Origin: Arthrobacter rhombi
GTDB taxonomy: Bacteria; Actinomycetota; Actinomycetes; Actinomycetales; Micrococcaceae
Reading direction: 5' to 3'
Length of the DNA stretch: 64,000 nt
Assembly (NCBI RefSeq): GCF_900163545.1
Contig: NZ_FUHW01000007.1
Location: 1 to 64,000, forward strand
The position numbers and the translations under genes are program-made. A model generated the notes under the pieces. It searched no databases. It worked only from the letters and a program-made list of their open reading frames with translations, and was not told the DNA's origin. This document shows, one piece after another, positions 48,276-57,841 of the stretch. Each line of letters opens with the position of its first letter. Within the stretch, counting starts at the first letter, position 1.

Positions 48276-49445
48276 ATGGGCTCGACACCACGCACCATCC
48301 GTATCGCCATGAACGGCATTACCGGCCGGATGGGCTACCGCCAGCACCTGCTGCGATCCATCCTGCCGATCCGCGACGCCGGAGGCTTCACCCTGGCCGA
48401 TGGCAGCCGCGTCCAGGTCGAGCCGATCCTCATCGGGCGCAACGAAGCCAAGGTCCGCGAACTTGCAGAACTGCATGGGGTAGCCGAATGGAGCACCGAT
48501 CTGGACGCGGTCATCAACGACCCGACCGTCGACGTCGTCTTCGACGCCTCGATGACCAGCCTGCGCGCCGCGACGCTGAAGAAGGCCATGCAGGCCGGCA
48601 AACACATCTTCACCGAGAAGCCCACCGCCGAAACCCTCGACGAAGCCATCGAGCTCGCCCGCATCGGCACCGAGTCCGGGGTGACCGCCGGCGTCGTGCA
48701 TGACAAGCTCTACCTGCCCGGGCTGGTGAAGCTGCGCCGCCTCGTCGATGAGGGATTCTTTGGCCGCATCCTGTCCATCCGCGGCGAATTCGGCTACTGG
48801 GTCTTCGAAGGCGATGTGCAGTCGGCGCAGCGTCCGTCCTGGAACTACCGCAAGGAAGACGGCGGGGGCATGACCACCGACATGTTCTGCCATTGGAACT
48901 ACGTCCTCGAGGGGATCATCGGGAAGGTCAAAAGCGTCAACGCCAAGACCGCCACCCACATCCCGGCCCGCTGGGACGAGCAGGACCAGGAATACGTCGC
49001 GACCGCCGATGACGCCTCCTACGGCATCTTCGAACTCGAGACCCCCGCCGGCGACGAGGTCGTCGGGCAGATCAACTCCTCCTGGGCCGTGCGGGTCTAC
49101 CGCGACGAACTCGTCGAATTCCAGATCGATGGAACCCTCGGCTCGGCAGTGGCCGGCCTGAATAAGTGCGTCGCCCAGCAGCGCGCCCACACCCCCAAGC
49201 CGGTCTGGAACCCCGACCTGCCGGTCACCGAATCCTTCCGCGACCAGTGGCAGGAAGTCCCGGCCAACGCCGAGCTGGACAACGGCTTCAAGCTGCAGTG
49301 GGAAGAGTTCCTGCGCGATATCGTCGCCGGACGTGAACACCGCTTCGGTTTGCTGTCCGCAGCACGCGGCGTCCAGCTCGCCGAACTGGGGCTGCAGTCC
49401 AATGACGAGCGCCGCACCATCGACATCCCGGAAATCACGCTCTGA
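48276..49445 (+). CDS. Gfo/Idh/MocA family oxidoreductase of LacI-controlled operon
   Basis: A 389-aa NAD(P)-dependent dehydrogenase-like protein. The cofactor motif is non-standard, IRIAMNGITGRMGYRQHLLR in place of GxGxxG, as in one branch that begins with an MNGVTGRMG-like sequence. HIFTEKPTAET carries the conserved Lys and GGGMTTDMFCHWNYVLEG the active-site Asp and His. AAGAGGT precedes the ATG. It is first of three coupled genes; its stop overlaps the next start by one base. It probably oxidises a sugar, sugar acid or inositol whose product is used by the DUF993 and isomerase proteins. Confidence 0.86.
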   Translation: MGSTPRTIRIAMNGITGRMGYRQHLLRSILPIRDAGGFTLADGSRVQVEPILIGRNEAKVRELAELHGVAEWSTDLDAVINDPTVDVVFDASMTSLRAATLKKAMQAGKHIFTEKPTAETLDEAIELARIGTESGVTAGVVHDKLYLPGLVKLRRLVDEGFFGRILSIRGEFGYWVFEGDVQSAQRPSWNYRKEDGGGMTTDMFCHWNYVLEGIIGKVKSVNAKTATHIPARWDEQDQEYVATADDASYGIFELETPAGDEVVGQINSSWAVRVYRDELVEFQIDGTLGSAVAGLNKCVAQQRAHTPKPVWNPDLPVTESFRDQWQEVPANAELDNGFKLQWEEFLRDIVAGREHRFGLLSAARGVQLAELGLQSNDERRTIDIPEITL

Positions 49446-50659
49446 TGGCCTCGCTGATCCTTCCCGCTACCGGCGGTGGAACCCGAAGGCACCAGCTCGC
49501 CGAGGCGCGGACCTGGCTCAAACCCAGCACCCCGATCACCTCCCGGCACGCCTACGCCGCGGCCCACGTCATCCCCGACGTGCGCGCCGAGAACGTGCCC
49601 GGCGCCCCGGCGCAACTGGACTGGGATACCACCCTGGCCTACCGCCACGAACTGTGGTCTTACGGCCTGGGTGTCGCCGATGCGATGGACACCGCCCAGC
49701 GCGGCATGGGTCTGGACTGGGCCGCGACCGGAGAACTGATCCGCCGCAGTGCCGCCGAAGCCGCGGCAGTGGTCTCCTCAAAGGCCTCCGCCACCGCCGG
49801 CAAATCGGTGCGCGATCTGCTCGCCTGCGGCGCGGGAACCGACCAGCTGGACCTGGCCACCGTCCCCTCGGGCCCTGCCGGGCTGAACGTCGTGCTCGAG
49901 GCCTACCGCGAGCAGATGGCCCTGGTGGAGGAGGCCGGAGCGAAGACCATCCTGATGGCCTCCCGTGCGCTGGCCGCCGTGGCCACCGACGCCGAGGACT
50001 ACCTGCACGTCTATTCGACGTTGCTGCGTGAGGCCAAGCAACCGGTGATCCTGCACTGGCTGGGCACCATGTTCGATCCGGCCTTGGCCGGCTACTGGGG
50101 CTCCGATGACGTCGCCACGGCGACCGATACGTTCTCCTCGCTGGTCAGCGGTCATGCGGAGAAGATCGACGGGGTCAAGGTCTCCCTGCTCGACGCCGGC
50201 CACGAGGTCGCACTACGGGCCTCACTGCCTGCAGGGGTCAGGCTCTACACCGGGGATGACTTCAACTATCCCGAACTCATCGACGGGGACGGCAGTCACC
50301 ACTCCGATGCACTGCTGGGCATCTTCGCAGCCATCTATCCGGCGGCCTCCGCAGCGCTGCAAAGCTACGACGCCGGTGATCCGGTGGCGGCACGAGCCAC
50401 CCTGGACTCGACCCGGGAACTGGGAAAGCACATCTTTAGCGCCCCCACGTTCTACTACAAGACGGGCATTGCGTTCCTCTCGTGGATCAACGCGCAGCAG
50501 CCTGGCTTCCAGATGGTGGGCGGCCTGCATTCTGGCCGGTCGCTGATGCACCTGAGCCGGACGTTCGAACTCGCCGACGCCGCCGGGCTGCTCCTGGATC
50601 CTGAGCGCTCAGCGGCCCGGATGTCTACGTTCCTGCAAGCCAATGGGGTGGGCGCATGA
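49445..50659 (+). CDS. DUF993 protein, dihydrodipicolinate-synthase-like TIM barrel
   Basis: A 404-aa protein I place in the DUF993 family of aldolase-like TIM barrels. Supporting segments are LDWDTTLAYRHELWSYGLGV, VDEAGAKTILMASRALA-like EEAGAKTILMASRALAAVA, KQPVILHWLGTMFDPAL and KIDGVKVSLLDAGHEVALRA, where VKVSLLD holds a lysine at the position of the Schiff-base lysine in the dihydrodipicolinate synthase superfamily. That assignment is tentative. It shares a TGATG junction with the dehydrogenase and an ATGA overlap with the isomerase. A carbon-carbon cleaving step on an oxidised sugar is the most natural guess. Confidence 0.75.
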   Translation: MASLILPATGGGTRRHQLAEARTWLKPSTPITSRHAYAAAHVIPDVRAENVPGAPAQLDWDTTLAYRHELWSYGLGVADAMDTAQRGMGLDWAATGELIRRSAAEAAAVVSSKASATAGKSVRDLLACGAGTDQLDLATVPSGPAGLNVVLEAYREQMALVEEAGAKTILMASRALAAVATDAEDYLHVYSTLLREAKQPVILHWLGTMFDPALAGYWGSDDVATATDTFSSLVSGHAEKIDGVKVSLLDAGHEVALRASLPAGVRLYTGDDFNYPELIDGDGSHHSDALLGIFAAIYPAASAALQSYDAGDPVAARATLDSTRELGKHIFSAPTFYYKTGIAFLSWINAQQPGFQMVGGLHSGRSLMHLSRTFELADAAGLLLDPERSAARMSTFLQANGVGA

Positions 50660-51495
50660 GCGATTATTCGCGGTTGGCCCTGAACAGCGCCACCACCAAG
50701 AAGTGGACCCTGCCCGAGGTCGTGGACGGCTGCGTCCGCGCCGGCATCCCCGCGATCGGCCCCTGGCGGGACATCGTCGCGGACCACGGTCTCGCGGAAT
50801 CGGCGCAGCTGATCCGCGACGCCGGCCTGAGGGTCTCCTCGCTGTGCCGGGGAGGATTCCTGACGGCAGCCGATGCCGAAGGCCAGGCCGCGGCGCTGGC
50901 CGATAACCGCGCGGCAATCGAAGAGGCCGTGGCGCTGGGCACCACCGAGTTGTTCCTGGTGGTCGGCGGTCTAGCCCCGGGGGAGAAGGACGTCATCGCG
51001 GCCCGCCAACGCGTGGCCGACCGCCTGAAGGACTTGGTGCCTTTCGCCGTCGAACACGGGGTGCGACTGGTCCTTGAACCGCTACATCCGATGTATGCGG
51101 CAGACCGGGCCCTGATCTCCACGCTAGGCCAATCCCTGGACCTGGCGGCACCCTACGATCCGGCAGCCGTCGGCGTCGCCGTGGACACCTTCCACGTCTG
51201 GTGGGACCCTGATCTGAAGGCGCAGATTGAGCGGGCCGGCCGCGAACAGCGGATCGCCTCCTACCAAATCTGCGATTTCAACCTGCCCATCGCCGCCGAC
51301 GCACTGCTCTCCCGCGGCATGATGGGCGACGGGGTCATCGACTTCGCCACCATCGGCTCCTGGGTCCGCGATGCCGGCTACACCGGTGACATCGAGGTGG
51401 AGATCTTCAACCAGCAGATCTGGGATGCCGACGGCCACGAGGTGCTGGCCACCGTGAAGGAACGCTACGCCGAACTGGTGCTGCCTTTCGCCTAG
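50656..51495 (+). CDS. sugar phosphate isomerase/epimerase of LacI-controlled operon
   Basis: A 279-aa TIM-barrel isomerase-like protein. The metal-binding acidic residues are visible in RLVLEPLHPMY (Glu), GVAVDTFHVWWDP (Asp, His), YQICDFN and DIEVEIFN (Glu). The second half, with GMMGDGVIDFATIGSWVRDA, is typical of inosose dehydratase and xylose-isomerase-like members. It is last in the operon and followed by an intrinsic terminator. It is not a close copy of the other isomerase at 42760. Epimerisation or isomerisation of the keto sugar made by the dehydrogenase is inferred. Confidence 0.85.
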   Translation: MSDYSRLALNSATTKKWTLPEVVDGCVRAGIPAIGPWRDIVADHGLAESAQLIRDAGLRVSSLCRGGFLTAADAEGQAAALADNRAAIEEAVALGTTELFLVVGGLAPGEKDVIAARQRVADRLKDLVPFAVEHGVRLVLEPLHPMYAADRALISTLGQSLDLAAPYDPAAVGVAVDTFHVWWDPDLKAQIERAGREQRIASYQICDFNLPIAADALLSRGMMGDGVIDFATIGSWVRDAGYTGDIEVEIFNQQIWDADGHEVLATVKERYAELVLPFA

Positions 51496-51573
51496 CCCAC
51501 GGTGGCTGACCTGCGACCCGCGAGCGTGATGGTTCCGGTTCCCCTTGAGCCGCGTCCGCGCCGATCAGCTCTT

Positions 51574-51603
51574 CGAAGGCCGCTCCCGCGGGGGCGGCCT
51601 TCG
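51574..51603 (+). terminator. intrinsic terminator after the LacI-controlled operon
   Basis: A perfect 10-bp stem CGAAGGCCGC / GCGGCCTTCG with a 10-base loop lies 79 bases after the isomerase stop; the following T-tract is poor. Confidence 0.65.
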
Positions 51604-51775
51604 TCGTTCCCTCCGCGGGCCGGAACCTGAGAGCGTGAAGAATTTCCCCTGTCACCTGCAGTTTTGTTGATTGCGACTATGTGATGGTGGTCTCATTTTT
51701 TCCCTGCTACTGTGAGTTTCATCGACGCGGGGTCTTTGATTCCACCGGCTTCGGAAACCCCCTGTCCGAGGAGGC

Positions 51776-51805
51776 ATACGGCCTCATGGCGGGCCGTATA
51801 CGGCG
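51776..51805. promoter_or_regulatory. three ATACGGC half-sites upstream of narG
   Basis: ATACGGCC (51776-51783) and GGCCGTAT (51792-51799) are perfect inverted arms 8 bases apart. A third half-site, ATACGGCG, starts at 51798 and makes the 12-base palindrome GCCGTATACGGC (51793-51804). The cluster sits directly before the narG ribosome site, so it could be an operator or a translation-controlling hairpin. Confidence 0.45.
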
Positions 51806-51822
51806 AATGCGGGAGGGCCGAC

Positions 51823-54800
51823 ATGAGCACGACCATGAATAGCGGACTACAAGATGCGCTGATCAGGACCCGGAGGTTTTTCAAACCGAAGGAAGTCGTC
51901 TCGCCCGATGGGCGCACGCTACTCAAGGTCGGTGGTCGGTCCGGTGATTCCTTCTACCGGGATCGTTGGAGCCACGACAAGGTGGTCAGATCGACCCACG
52001 GGGTGAACTGCACGGGGTCGTGCTCCTGGAATGTCTACGTCAAGGACGGCATCATCACCTGGGAAACCCAGGCCACCGATTACCCCACCACCGGCCCCGA
52101 TAAGCCGGAATACGAGCCGCGCGGTTGCCCGCGCGGCGCTTCTTTTTCCTGGTACACCTATTCGCCAACCCGAACCCGCTACCCATACATCCGCGGCGTC
52201 CTGCTGGAGATGTACCGGGAGGCCAAAGCCCGGCTGAAGGACCCGGTCCTGGCGTGGGCCGATCTGACCGAGGACCCGGAGCGGGCCGTGAAGTATAAGA
52301 GCGCCCGGGGCAAGGGCGGTCTGGTGCGCGCGTCATGGGACGAAGCGGTCGAGATCGTCGCGGCGGCTCATGTGCACACCATCCGCAAATACGGTCCCGA
52401 CCGAGTGGCAGGGTTCTCGCCCATCCCGGCCATGTCGATGGTCTCGCACTCCTCAGGTGCCCGGTTCGTGAACCTCATCGGCGGGTCCATGCTCAGCTTC
52501 TACGACTGGTACGCCGATATGCCGGTCGCTTCCCCCCAGGTTTTCGGCGACCAGACCGACGTACCCGAATCCGGGGACTGGTGGGATGCCGGCTACCTGG
52601 TCATCTGGGGCACCAACGTCCCGGTGACGCGGACCCCCGATGCCCACTGGATGATCGAAGCCCGCTACCGGGGACAAAAAGTGGTTGTCGTTTCCCCCGA
52701 CTTCGCCGACAGCACCAAATTCGCCGATGAATGGATGCCCGCCGAACCGGGAACCGACGGTGCCTTGGCCATGGCCATGGGGCACGTCATCCTCAAGGAA
52801 TTCCACGTGGACCGGCAGACCCCCTACTTCACCCAGTACGTGAAGAAGTACACCGACCTGCCGTTCCTGGTCACCCTCGACGAAGCGCAGGACGCCGACG
52901 GAGAACGGATGTTTACTGCCGGCAAGTTCCTGACCGCCGCCGACCTGGACGGAGAGATCGAGCCGGAGGCTGAGAACCCCGAATTCAAGACGGTCCTGGT
53001 TGATGCGGCCACCGACCGCCTGGTGGTGCCCCCGGGCACCCTCGGGCACCGCTACGGCGAAACCGGTGAGGGCAAATGGAACCTGGACCTCGGGGATATC
53101 GACCCCAAGCTGACCCTGATCGATGGTGCCGACGAAAACGTCTCCATCGACATGCCACGCTTCGACGCCGGCCAGGGCAATATCGGTGTCATCCGCCGCG
53201 GCGTCCCGGCCCGTCGAGTGGCCGGACGGCTGGTTACCACGGTCTTTGACCTGATGCTGGCCCAATATGGTGTGGGGCGCCCCGGGCTGCCGGGGGAGTG
53301 GCCCACGGGCTACGACGACGCCGAATCGCCGAACACCCCCGCCTGGCAGGCCAATATCACCGGCGTCACGGCCGAGGCCTGCGAACGCATCGGTCGGGAA
53401 TTCGCGCAGAACGCCGAGGATTCCAAGGGCCGCTCGATGATCCTGATGGGAGCCGGCACCAACCACTGGTTCCACTCGGACACCATCTACCGCACCTTCC
53501 TGACCTTGACGACCGTCACCGGTTGCCAGGGCGTGAACGGTGGCGGCTGGGCGCACTACGTCGGACAGGAAAAGGTCCGTCCACTGACCGGATACAACCA
53601 ACTCGCAAACGGACTGGACTGGCTGCGTCCTCCCCGCAACATGGTGCAGACGGCCTACTGGTACCTCCACACCGACCAGTTTCGCTATGACCAGTTCGGT
53701 GCCGATGCCCTGACCGCCCAAACCGGCAAGGGGCAGCTCGCCGGAAAGACGACGGCGGATATCATCGCCCAATCGGCACGGCTGGGCTGGATGCCTTCCT
53801 ACCCGACCTTCGACCGCAACCCGCTGGTCATCGGGGCCCAGGCTCGGGAAAAGGGGCAGTCGGCCAAGGACTACGTGGTTGACGAGATCAAGGCGGGTCG
53901 GCTGAACTTCGCCGCCGAGGACCCGGATGCCCCCGATAACTACCCCCGGGTGCTCTCGCTGTGGCGCTCGAACCTGATCGGTTCCTCGGCCAAGGGCAAC
54001 GAATACTTCCTGAACCACCTGCTCGGGGCCTCGCACACCATCAGTGCCGAGGAGACCGCAGAACGCTTCCGCCCCAAGGACGTGAAGTGGCGGGAGAAGG
54101 CTCCGACGGGGAAACTCGACCTGCTCACCACGCTGGACTTCCGAATGACCAGCTCCACGCTGCACTCGGATATCGTGCTCCCGGCGGCCACCTGGTATGA
54201 GAAGTACGACCTGTCCACCACTGACATGCACCCGTTCGTGAACTCCTTCAACCCGGCCATCGCCCCGCCGTGGCAATCCCGTACGGACTGGGACGCCTGG
54301 CAGGAAATCTCCCGGGTGTTCAGCCGTCTGGCGGAACCGCACCTGGGCAAGCAGACCGACGTCGTCGCGGCGCCGCTGACCCATGACACCCCCGATGCGA
54401 TGGTTTCCCCACATGGGAAGGTCAGGGACTGGAAATACGGCGAATGTGAGCCCGAGCCCGGGGTCACCATGCCCAAGATCATCGAAGTCGAACGCGACTA
54501 CACGAAGATCGGCGACATGATGCGCTCGATCGGACCCCTGATGGACACGCTCGGGGCCACGACCAAGGGCATCACCTTTGACGTGAGCCGGGAAATCGAA
54601 GAACTAAAGATCAAGAACGGAACCGTGAGGGGAGGTGCGGGCCATGGGCGCCCCGACATCCTCAAGGACTACCAGGCCTGTGAGATGATCCTGACCCTCT
54701 CCGGCACCACCAACGGACATTTGGCGACCCAGGGTTTCAAAACGCTGGAAAAACGCACCGGCACCTTGCTGCACGACTTGTCCTCGGAGAACGAAGGCCA

Positions 54801-55527
54801 CCGGGTGACGTTCGCCGATACACAAAACGGTCCGGCGCCGGTGATCACCTCACCCGAATGGTCAGGTTCTGAAACCGGCGGCCGGCGGTACTCCCCGTTC
54901 ACCATCAACGTTGAACGGCTCAAACCGTGGCATACCCTGACCGGCCGGATGCACTTTTATCTGGATCACGACTGGATGACCGAACTGGGGGAGGGATTGC
55001 CGATCTTCCGGCCACCGCTGGACATGACGGCGCTATTCGATGAACCGGCCATCGGTTCCACCTCCTCCAAGGGCGTGTCCGTCAGATACCTGACCCCGCA
55101 TAATAAGTGGTCCATCCACTCCGAATACCAGGACAACCTGTTCATGCTCTCGCTGTTCAGGGGCGGCCCCGGAATCTGGATGAGTCCGCTGGATGCCGAG
55201 AAGATCGGTGTCAGGGACAACGAATGGATCGAGGCCGTCAACCGCAACGGCACCACCACCGCACGAGCCATCGTCTCGCACCGGATGCCCGAGGGCACCG
55301 TGTTCATGTATCACTCGCAGGACCGGCTGATCGATATGCCCATCTCCGAGACCAGCGGCCAGCGCGGCGGCAACCACAACTCGCTGACCCGTCTGATGAT
55401 CAAGCCCACACATATGATCGGCGGCTACGCCCAGCAGACCTACGCCTTCAACTACATGGGGCCGACGGGAAACCAACGCGACGAAGTCACGGTCATTCGT
55501 CGCCGCAACCAGGAGGTGACGTACTAG
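51823..55527 (+). CDS. narG: respiratory nitrate reductase alpha subunit
   Basis: The 1234-aa catalytic subunit of the membrane-bound nitrate reductase NarGHI, which reduces nitrate to nitrite at a bis-molybdopterin guanine dinucleotide centre on the cytoplasmic side. The FS0 iron-sulfur ligands appear as His59, Cys63 and Cys67 in THGVNCTGSCSWN, with a further Cys in EPRGCPRG. The molybdenum ligand Asp lies in MLSFYDWYADMP, matching Asp222 of the E. coli enzyme. Length is normal. ATG 51823 has GGGAGGG 5 bases before it. First gene of narGHJI; narH starts inside its stop codon. Confidence 0.97.
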   Translation: MSTTMNSGLQDALIRTRRFFKPKEVVSPDGRTLLKVGGRSGDSFYRDRWSHDKVVRSTHGVNCTGSCSWNVYVKDGIITWETQATDYPTTGPDKPEYEPRGCPRGASFSWYTYSPTRTRYPYIRGVLLEMYREAKARLKDPVLAWADLTEDPERAVKYKSARGKGGLVRASWDEAVEIVAAAHVHTIRKYGPDRVAGFSPIPAMSMVSHSSGARFVNLIGGSMLSFYDWYADMPVASPQVFGDQTDVPESGDWWDAGYLVIWGTNVPVTRTPDAHWMIEARYRGQKVVVVSPDFADSTKFADEWMPAEPGTDGALAMAMGHVILKEFHVDRQTPYFTQYVKKYTDLPFLVTLDEAQDADGERMFTAGKFLTAADLDGEIEPEAENPEFKTVLVDAATDRLVVPPGTLGHRYGETGEGKWNLDLGDIDPKLTLIDGADENVSIDMPRFDAGQGNIGVIRRGVPARRVAGRLVTTVFDLMLAQYGVGRPGLPGEWPTGYDDAESPNTPAWQANITGVTAEACERIGREFAQNAEDSKGRSMILMGAGTNHWFHSDTIYRTFLTLTTVTGCQGVNGGGWAHYVGQEKVRPLTGYNQLANGLDWLRPPRNMVQTAYWYLHTDQFRYDQFGADALTAQTGKGQLAGKTTADIIAQSARLGWMPSYPTFDRNPLVIGAQAREKGQSAKDYVVDEIKAGRLNFAAEDPDAPDNYPRVLSLWRSNLIGSSAKGNEYFLNHLLGASHTISAEETAERFRPKDVKWREKAPTGKLDLLTTLDFRMTSSTLHSDIVLPAATWYEKYDLSTTDMHPFVNSFNPAIAPPWQSRTDWDAWQEISRVFSRLAEPHLGKQTDVVAAPLTHDTPDAMVSPHGKVRDWKYGECEPEPGVTMPKIIEVERDYTKIGDMMRSIGPLMDTLGATTKGITFDVSREIEELKIKNGTVRGGAGHGRPDILKDYQACEMILTLSGTTNGHLATQGFKTLEKRTGTLLHDLSSENEGHRVTFADTQNGPAPVITSPEWSGSETGGRRYSPFTINVERLKPWHTLTGRMHFYLDHDWMTELGEGLPIFRPPLDMTALFDEPAIGSTSSKGVSVRYLTPHNKWSIHSEYQDNLFMLSLFRGGPGIWMSPLDAEKIGVRDNEWIEAVNRNGTTTARAIVSHRMPEGTVFMYHSQDRLIDMPISETSGQRGGNHNSLTRLMIKPTHMIGGYAQQTYAFNYMGPTGNQRDEVTVIRRRNQEVTY

Positions 55528-57185
55528 TGCGTGTCATGGCCCAAATGGCAATGGTGATGAACCTCGATAAGTGCATCGGATGCCACACGTGTTCGGTCAC
55601 GTGCAAGCAGGTCTGGACGAACCGCTCGGGAGCCGAGCACATCTGGTTCAACAACGTCGAAACCCGGCCCGGTCAGGGGTATCCACGCACCTACGAGGAC
55701 CAGGAAAAGTGGAAAGGCGGCTGGACGCTGACCAAACGTGGTCGGCTCAAGCTCAAGGCTGGAGGCCGGCTGAAGAACCTGATGACCATCTTCGCCGCAC
55801 CCAATCTGCCAGGCATCAAGGACTACTACGAGCCGTGGACCTACGACTACGAGAACCTGACCACGGCTCCCGCCCAGGACCATATGCCGGTGGCACGGCC
55901 CAAATCGTTACTCACCGGGCAGGACACCACCGTCACGTGGTCGTCCAACTGGGACGACGACTTGGCAGGTTCGGTGGAGAACACGCATAACGACCCGATC
56001 CTGCAGAAGGTCGGGGACAAGATCAAATTCGAATATGAACAGACGTTCATGTTCTACCTGCCCCGCATCTGTGAACACTGTCTGAACCCCTCCTGCGTTT
56101 CCTCCTGCCCCACCGGCGCCATCTATAAGCGTGAAGAGGACGGTATCGTGCTGGTGGACCAGGATCGTTGCCGCGGTTGGCGGCAGTGCGTGGGTGGTTG
56201 CCCATATAAGAAGATGTACTTCAACCACAAGACCGGCAAGGTCGAGAAGTGTACGTTCTGCTATCCGCGCATCGAGATCGGCCAACCCACGATCTGCTCG
56301 GAAACCTGTGTTGGGCGCCTGCGCTACCTCGGCCTGATGCTCTACGACGCCGATCGCGTGCTCGAAGCCGCGTCGACCCCGGACGAGCACGGCCTATATG
56401 AAGCCCAACGCGAGGTGTTCCTGGATCCGAACGATCCCGAGGTCATGCGCGAGGCGGCGCTGGCCGGGATTCCGGAGGACTGGATCGAGGCCGCCCAACG
56501 TTCTCCGATCTACGCGCTGATCAATAAGTACAAGGTGGCCCTGCCGTTGCACCCGGAGTACCGCACCATGCCGATGGTCTGGTACATCCCGCCGCTCTCA
56601 CCGGTGGTGGACGCGGTCAGCGACACCGGCGAAGACGCCGAAAAGCAGGACAACCTGTTCGCGGCCATCGACAAGCTCAGGATTCCCGTCGAATATCTCG
56701 CGGGTCTCTTCACGGCCGGGGACACCCAACCGGTGGATCTGGTGCTGCATAAGTTGGCGGCCATGCGCTCCTATATGCGCGATATCAACATGGGATGGGA
56801 ACCCAAGGAGTCCATTGCCGAATCGGTGGGCATGACCGGCCAGGAAATCCAGGACATGTACCGTCTGCTGGCCATCGCGAAATACGAAGAACGCTATGTC
56901 ATCCCGTCAGCCCACTACGAAGACGCCCATAAATTGGAGAACATCGCCACCGAGTGCTCGCTCGACGTCGACGGCGGTCCGGGCATGGGCGGCATGGACG
57001 GTTCTTTCGCCCAAGACCCAGATCAGGGCAAGGATCCAGGCATCGGTTCCCCCGACGTACCGGGACGTCCCGAAGGAGTGCGGATCAATCTGTTGAACTG
57101 GGACGGTCAAGGCACACCCGAGGGCTTGTTCCCCGAAACACCGTCGGGTTCGGCGGCTTCCACGCAGGGAGGAACCTCGTCATGA
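55527..57185 (+). CDS. narH: respiratory nitrate reductase beta subunit
   Basis: The 552-aa iron-sulfur subunit carrying electrons from NarI to NarG. Four cysteine clusters are present: CIGCHTCSVTCK, CEHCLNPSCVSSCP, CRGWRQCVGGCP (Trp in place of one Cys, giving the [3Fe-4S] cluster) and CTFCYPRIEI followed by CSETCVGR. The GTG at 55527 overlaps the narG stop and is 10 bases from AGGAGG; the ATG at 55536 is too far from it. The protein begins MRVMAQMAMVMNLDKC as in relatives. The C-terminal extension is Gly/Pro-rich and longer than in E. coli. Confidence 0.97.
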   Translation: MRVMAQMAMVMNLDKCIGCHTCSVTCKQVWTNRSGAEHIWFNNVETRPGQGYPRTYEDQEKWKGGWTLTKRGRLKLKAGGRLKNLMTIFAAPNLPGIKDYYEPWTYDYENLTTAPAQDHMPVARPKSLLTGQDTTVTWSSNWDDDLAGSVENTHNDPILQKVGDKIKFEYEQTFMFYLPRICEHCLNPSCVSSCPTGAIYKREEDGIVLVDQDRCRGWRQCVGGCPYKKMYFNHKTGKVEKCTFCYPRIEIGQPTICSETCVGRLRYLGLMLYDADRVLEAASTPDEHGLYEAQREVFLDPNDPEVMREAALAGIPEDWIEAAQRSPIYALINKYKVALPLHPEYRTMPMVWYIPPLSPVVDAVSDTGEDAEKQDNLFAAIDKLRIPVEYLAGLFTAGDTQPVDLVLHKLAAMRSYMRDINMGWEPKESIAESVGMTGQEIQDMYRLLAIAKYEERYVIPSAHYEDAHKLENIATECSLDVDGGPGMGGMDGSFAQDPDQGKDPGIGSPDVPGRPEGVRINLLNWDGQGTPEGLFPETPSGSAASTQGGTSS

Positions 57186-57841
57186 CACCGCCCAAGGCCC
57201 CAGCACTCAAATATTCCGCCGAACAGCTCACCGGGATCTGGCAGTCAGCATCCATCCTGTTGGACTATCCCGATGAGGAACTGTTCTCGCGGCTGGAACT
57301 GCTCAGTGAAGTGGCCGCCGGCCTGCCCGCCAAGGTCGGTGCCGGCTTGCAGAAGACGATCCGTCATCTACAGCAGGGGACGCTGCGCGAGATCCAGAGT
57401 GAGTATGTCGACACCTTCGATACCCGCCGTCGGGGGTGTTTATTCCTGACCTATTTCTCCAATGGGGAGACCCGGAAGCGGGGCCTGGCGCTCCTGCGCA
57501 TCAAACAGGTCTATGTGAAGGCCGGCCTGACGTTGACCGACGACCAGTTGCCAGACCACCTGTGCGTAGTTCTGGAATTCGGGGCCATGACCGACGTCAA
57601 GGCGGGGCTGAAGATCATCCTCGACAACCGGGCAGGCCTAGAGCTGCTGCGGATACATCTGCGGGAAGTGGAATCCCCGTGGTTCGGGGCCATCGATTCC
57701 GTGTGCGCCACCTTGCCAGCACTGAAGGGCAAGGACCACGAAGCCGTGCAACGGCTGATCGCCGAGGGTCCCGAAGAAGAGGAAGTCGGCTTGGACACCT
57801 ATGGAACGCCGGATCTGGCGCCGATGCCGGGAGGCATGTAA
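57182..57841 (+). CDS. narJ: nitrate reductase assembly chaperone
   Basis: A 219-aa TorD-family chaperone required for cofactor insertion into NarG and membrane docking; it is not part of the final enzyme. Recognisable features are SASILLDYPDEELFSRLELL at the N-terminus and YVDTFDTRRRGCLFLTYFSN, the NarJ hallmark, around residues 78-97. The frame is open upstream, but the start is the ATG at 57182, overlapping the narH stop as ATGA. It overlaps narI by one base at the other end, giving a fully coupled operon. Confidence 0.95.
   Translation: MTPPKAPALKYSAEQLTGIWQSASILLDYPDEELFSRLELLSEVAAGLPAKVGAGLQKTIRHLQQGTLREIQSEYVDTFDTRRRGCLFLTYFSNGETRKRGLALLRIKQVYVKAGLTLTDDQLPDHLCVVLEFGAMTDVKAGLKIILDNRAGLELLRIHLREVESPWFGAIDSVCATLPALKGKDHEAVQRLIAEGPEEEEVGLDTYGTPDLAPMPGGM

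Larger units (their letters stand above)
51496..51822 (+). other. 327-base region between the sugar operon and narG
   Basis: It contains the terminator at 51574-51603, an AT-rich stretch (51660-51725) that may hold the nar promoter, and an ATACGGCC inverted-repeat cluster just before the narG ribosome site. An open frame from 51712 into narG is not considered coding. No FNR/Crp-like TTGAT-N4-ATCAA site was recognised. Confidence 0.5.

Noticed and set aside
51712..51822. N-terminal extension of narG
   Set aside because: It crosses an inverted-repeat cluster and ribosome site, and relatives start at about the ATG at 51823.
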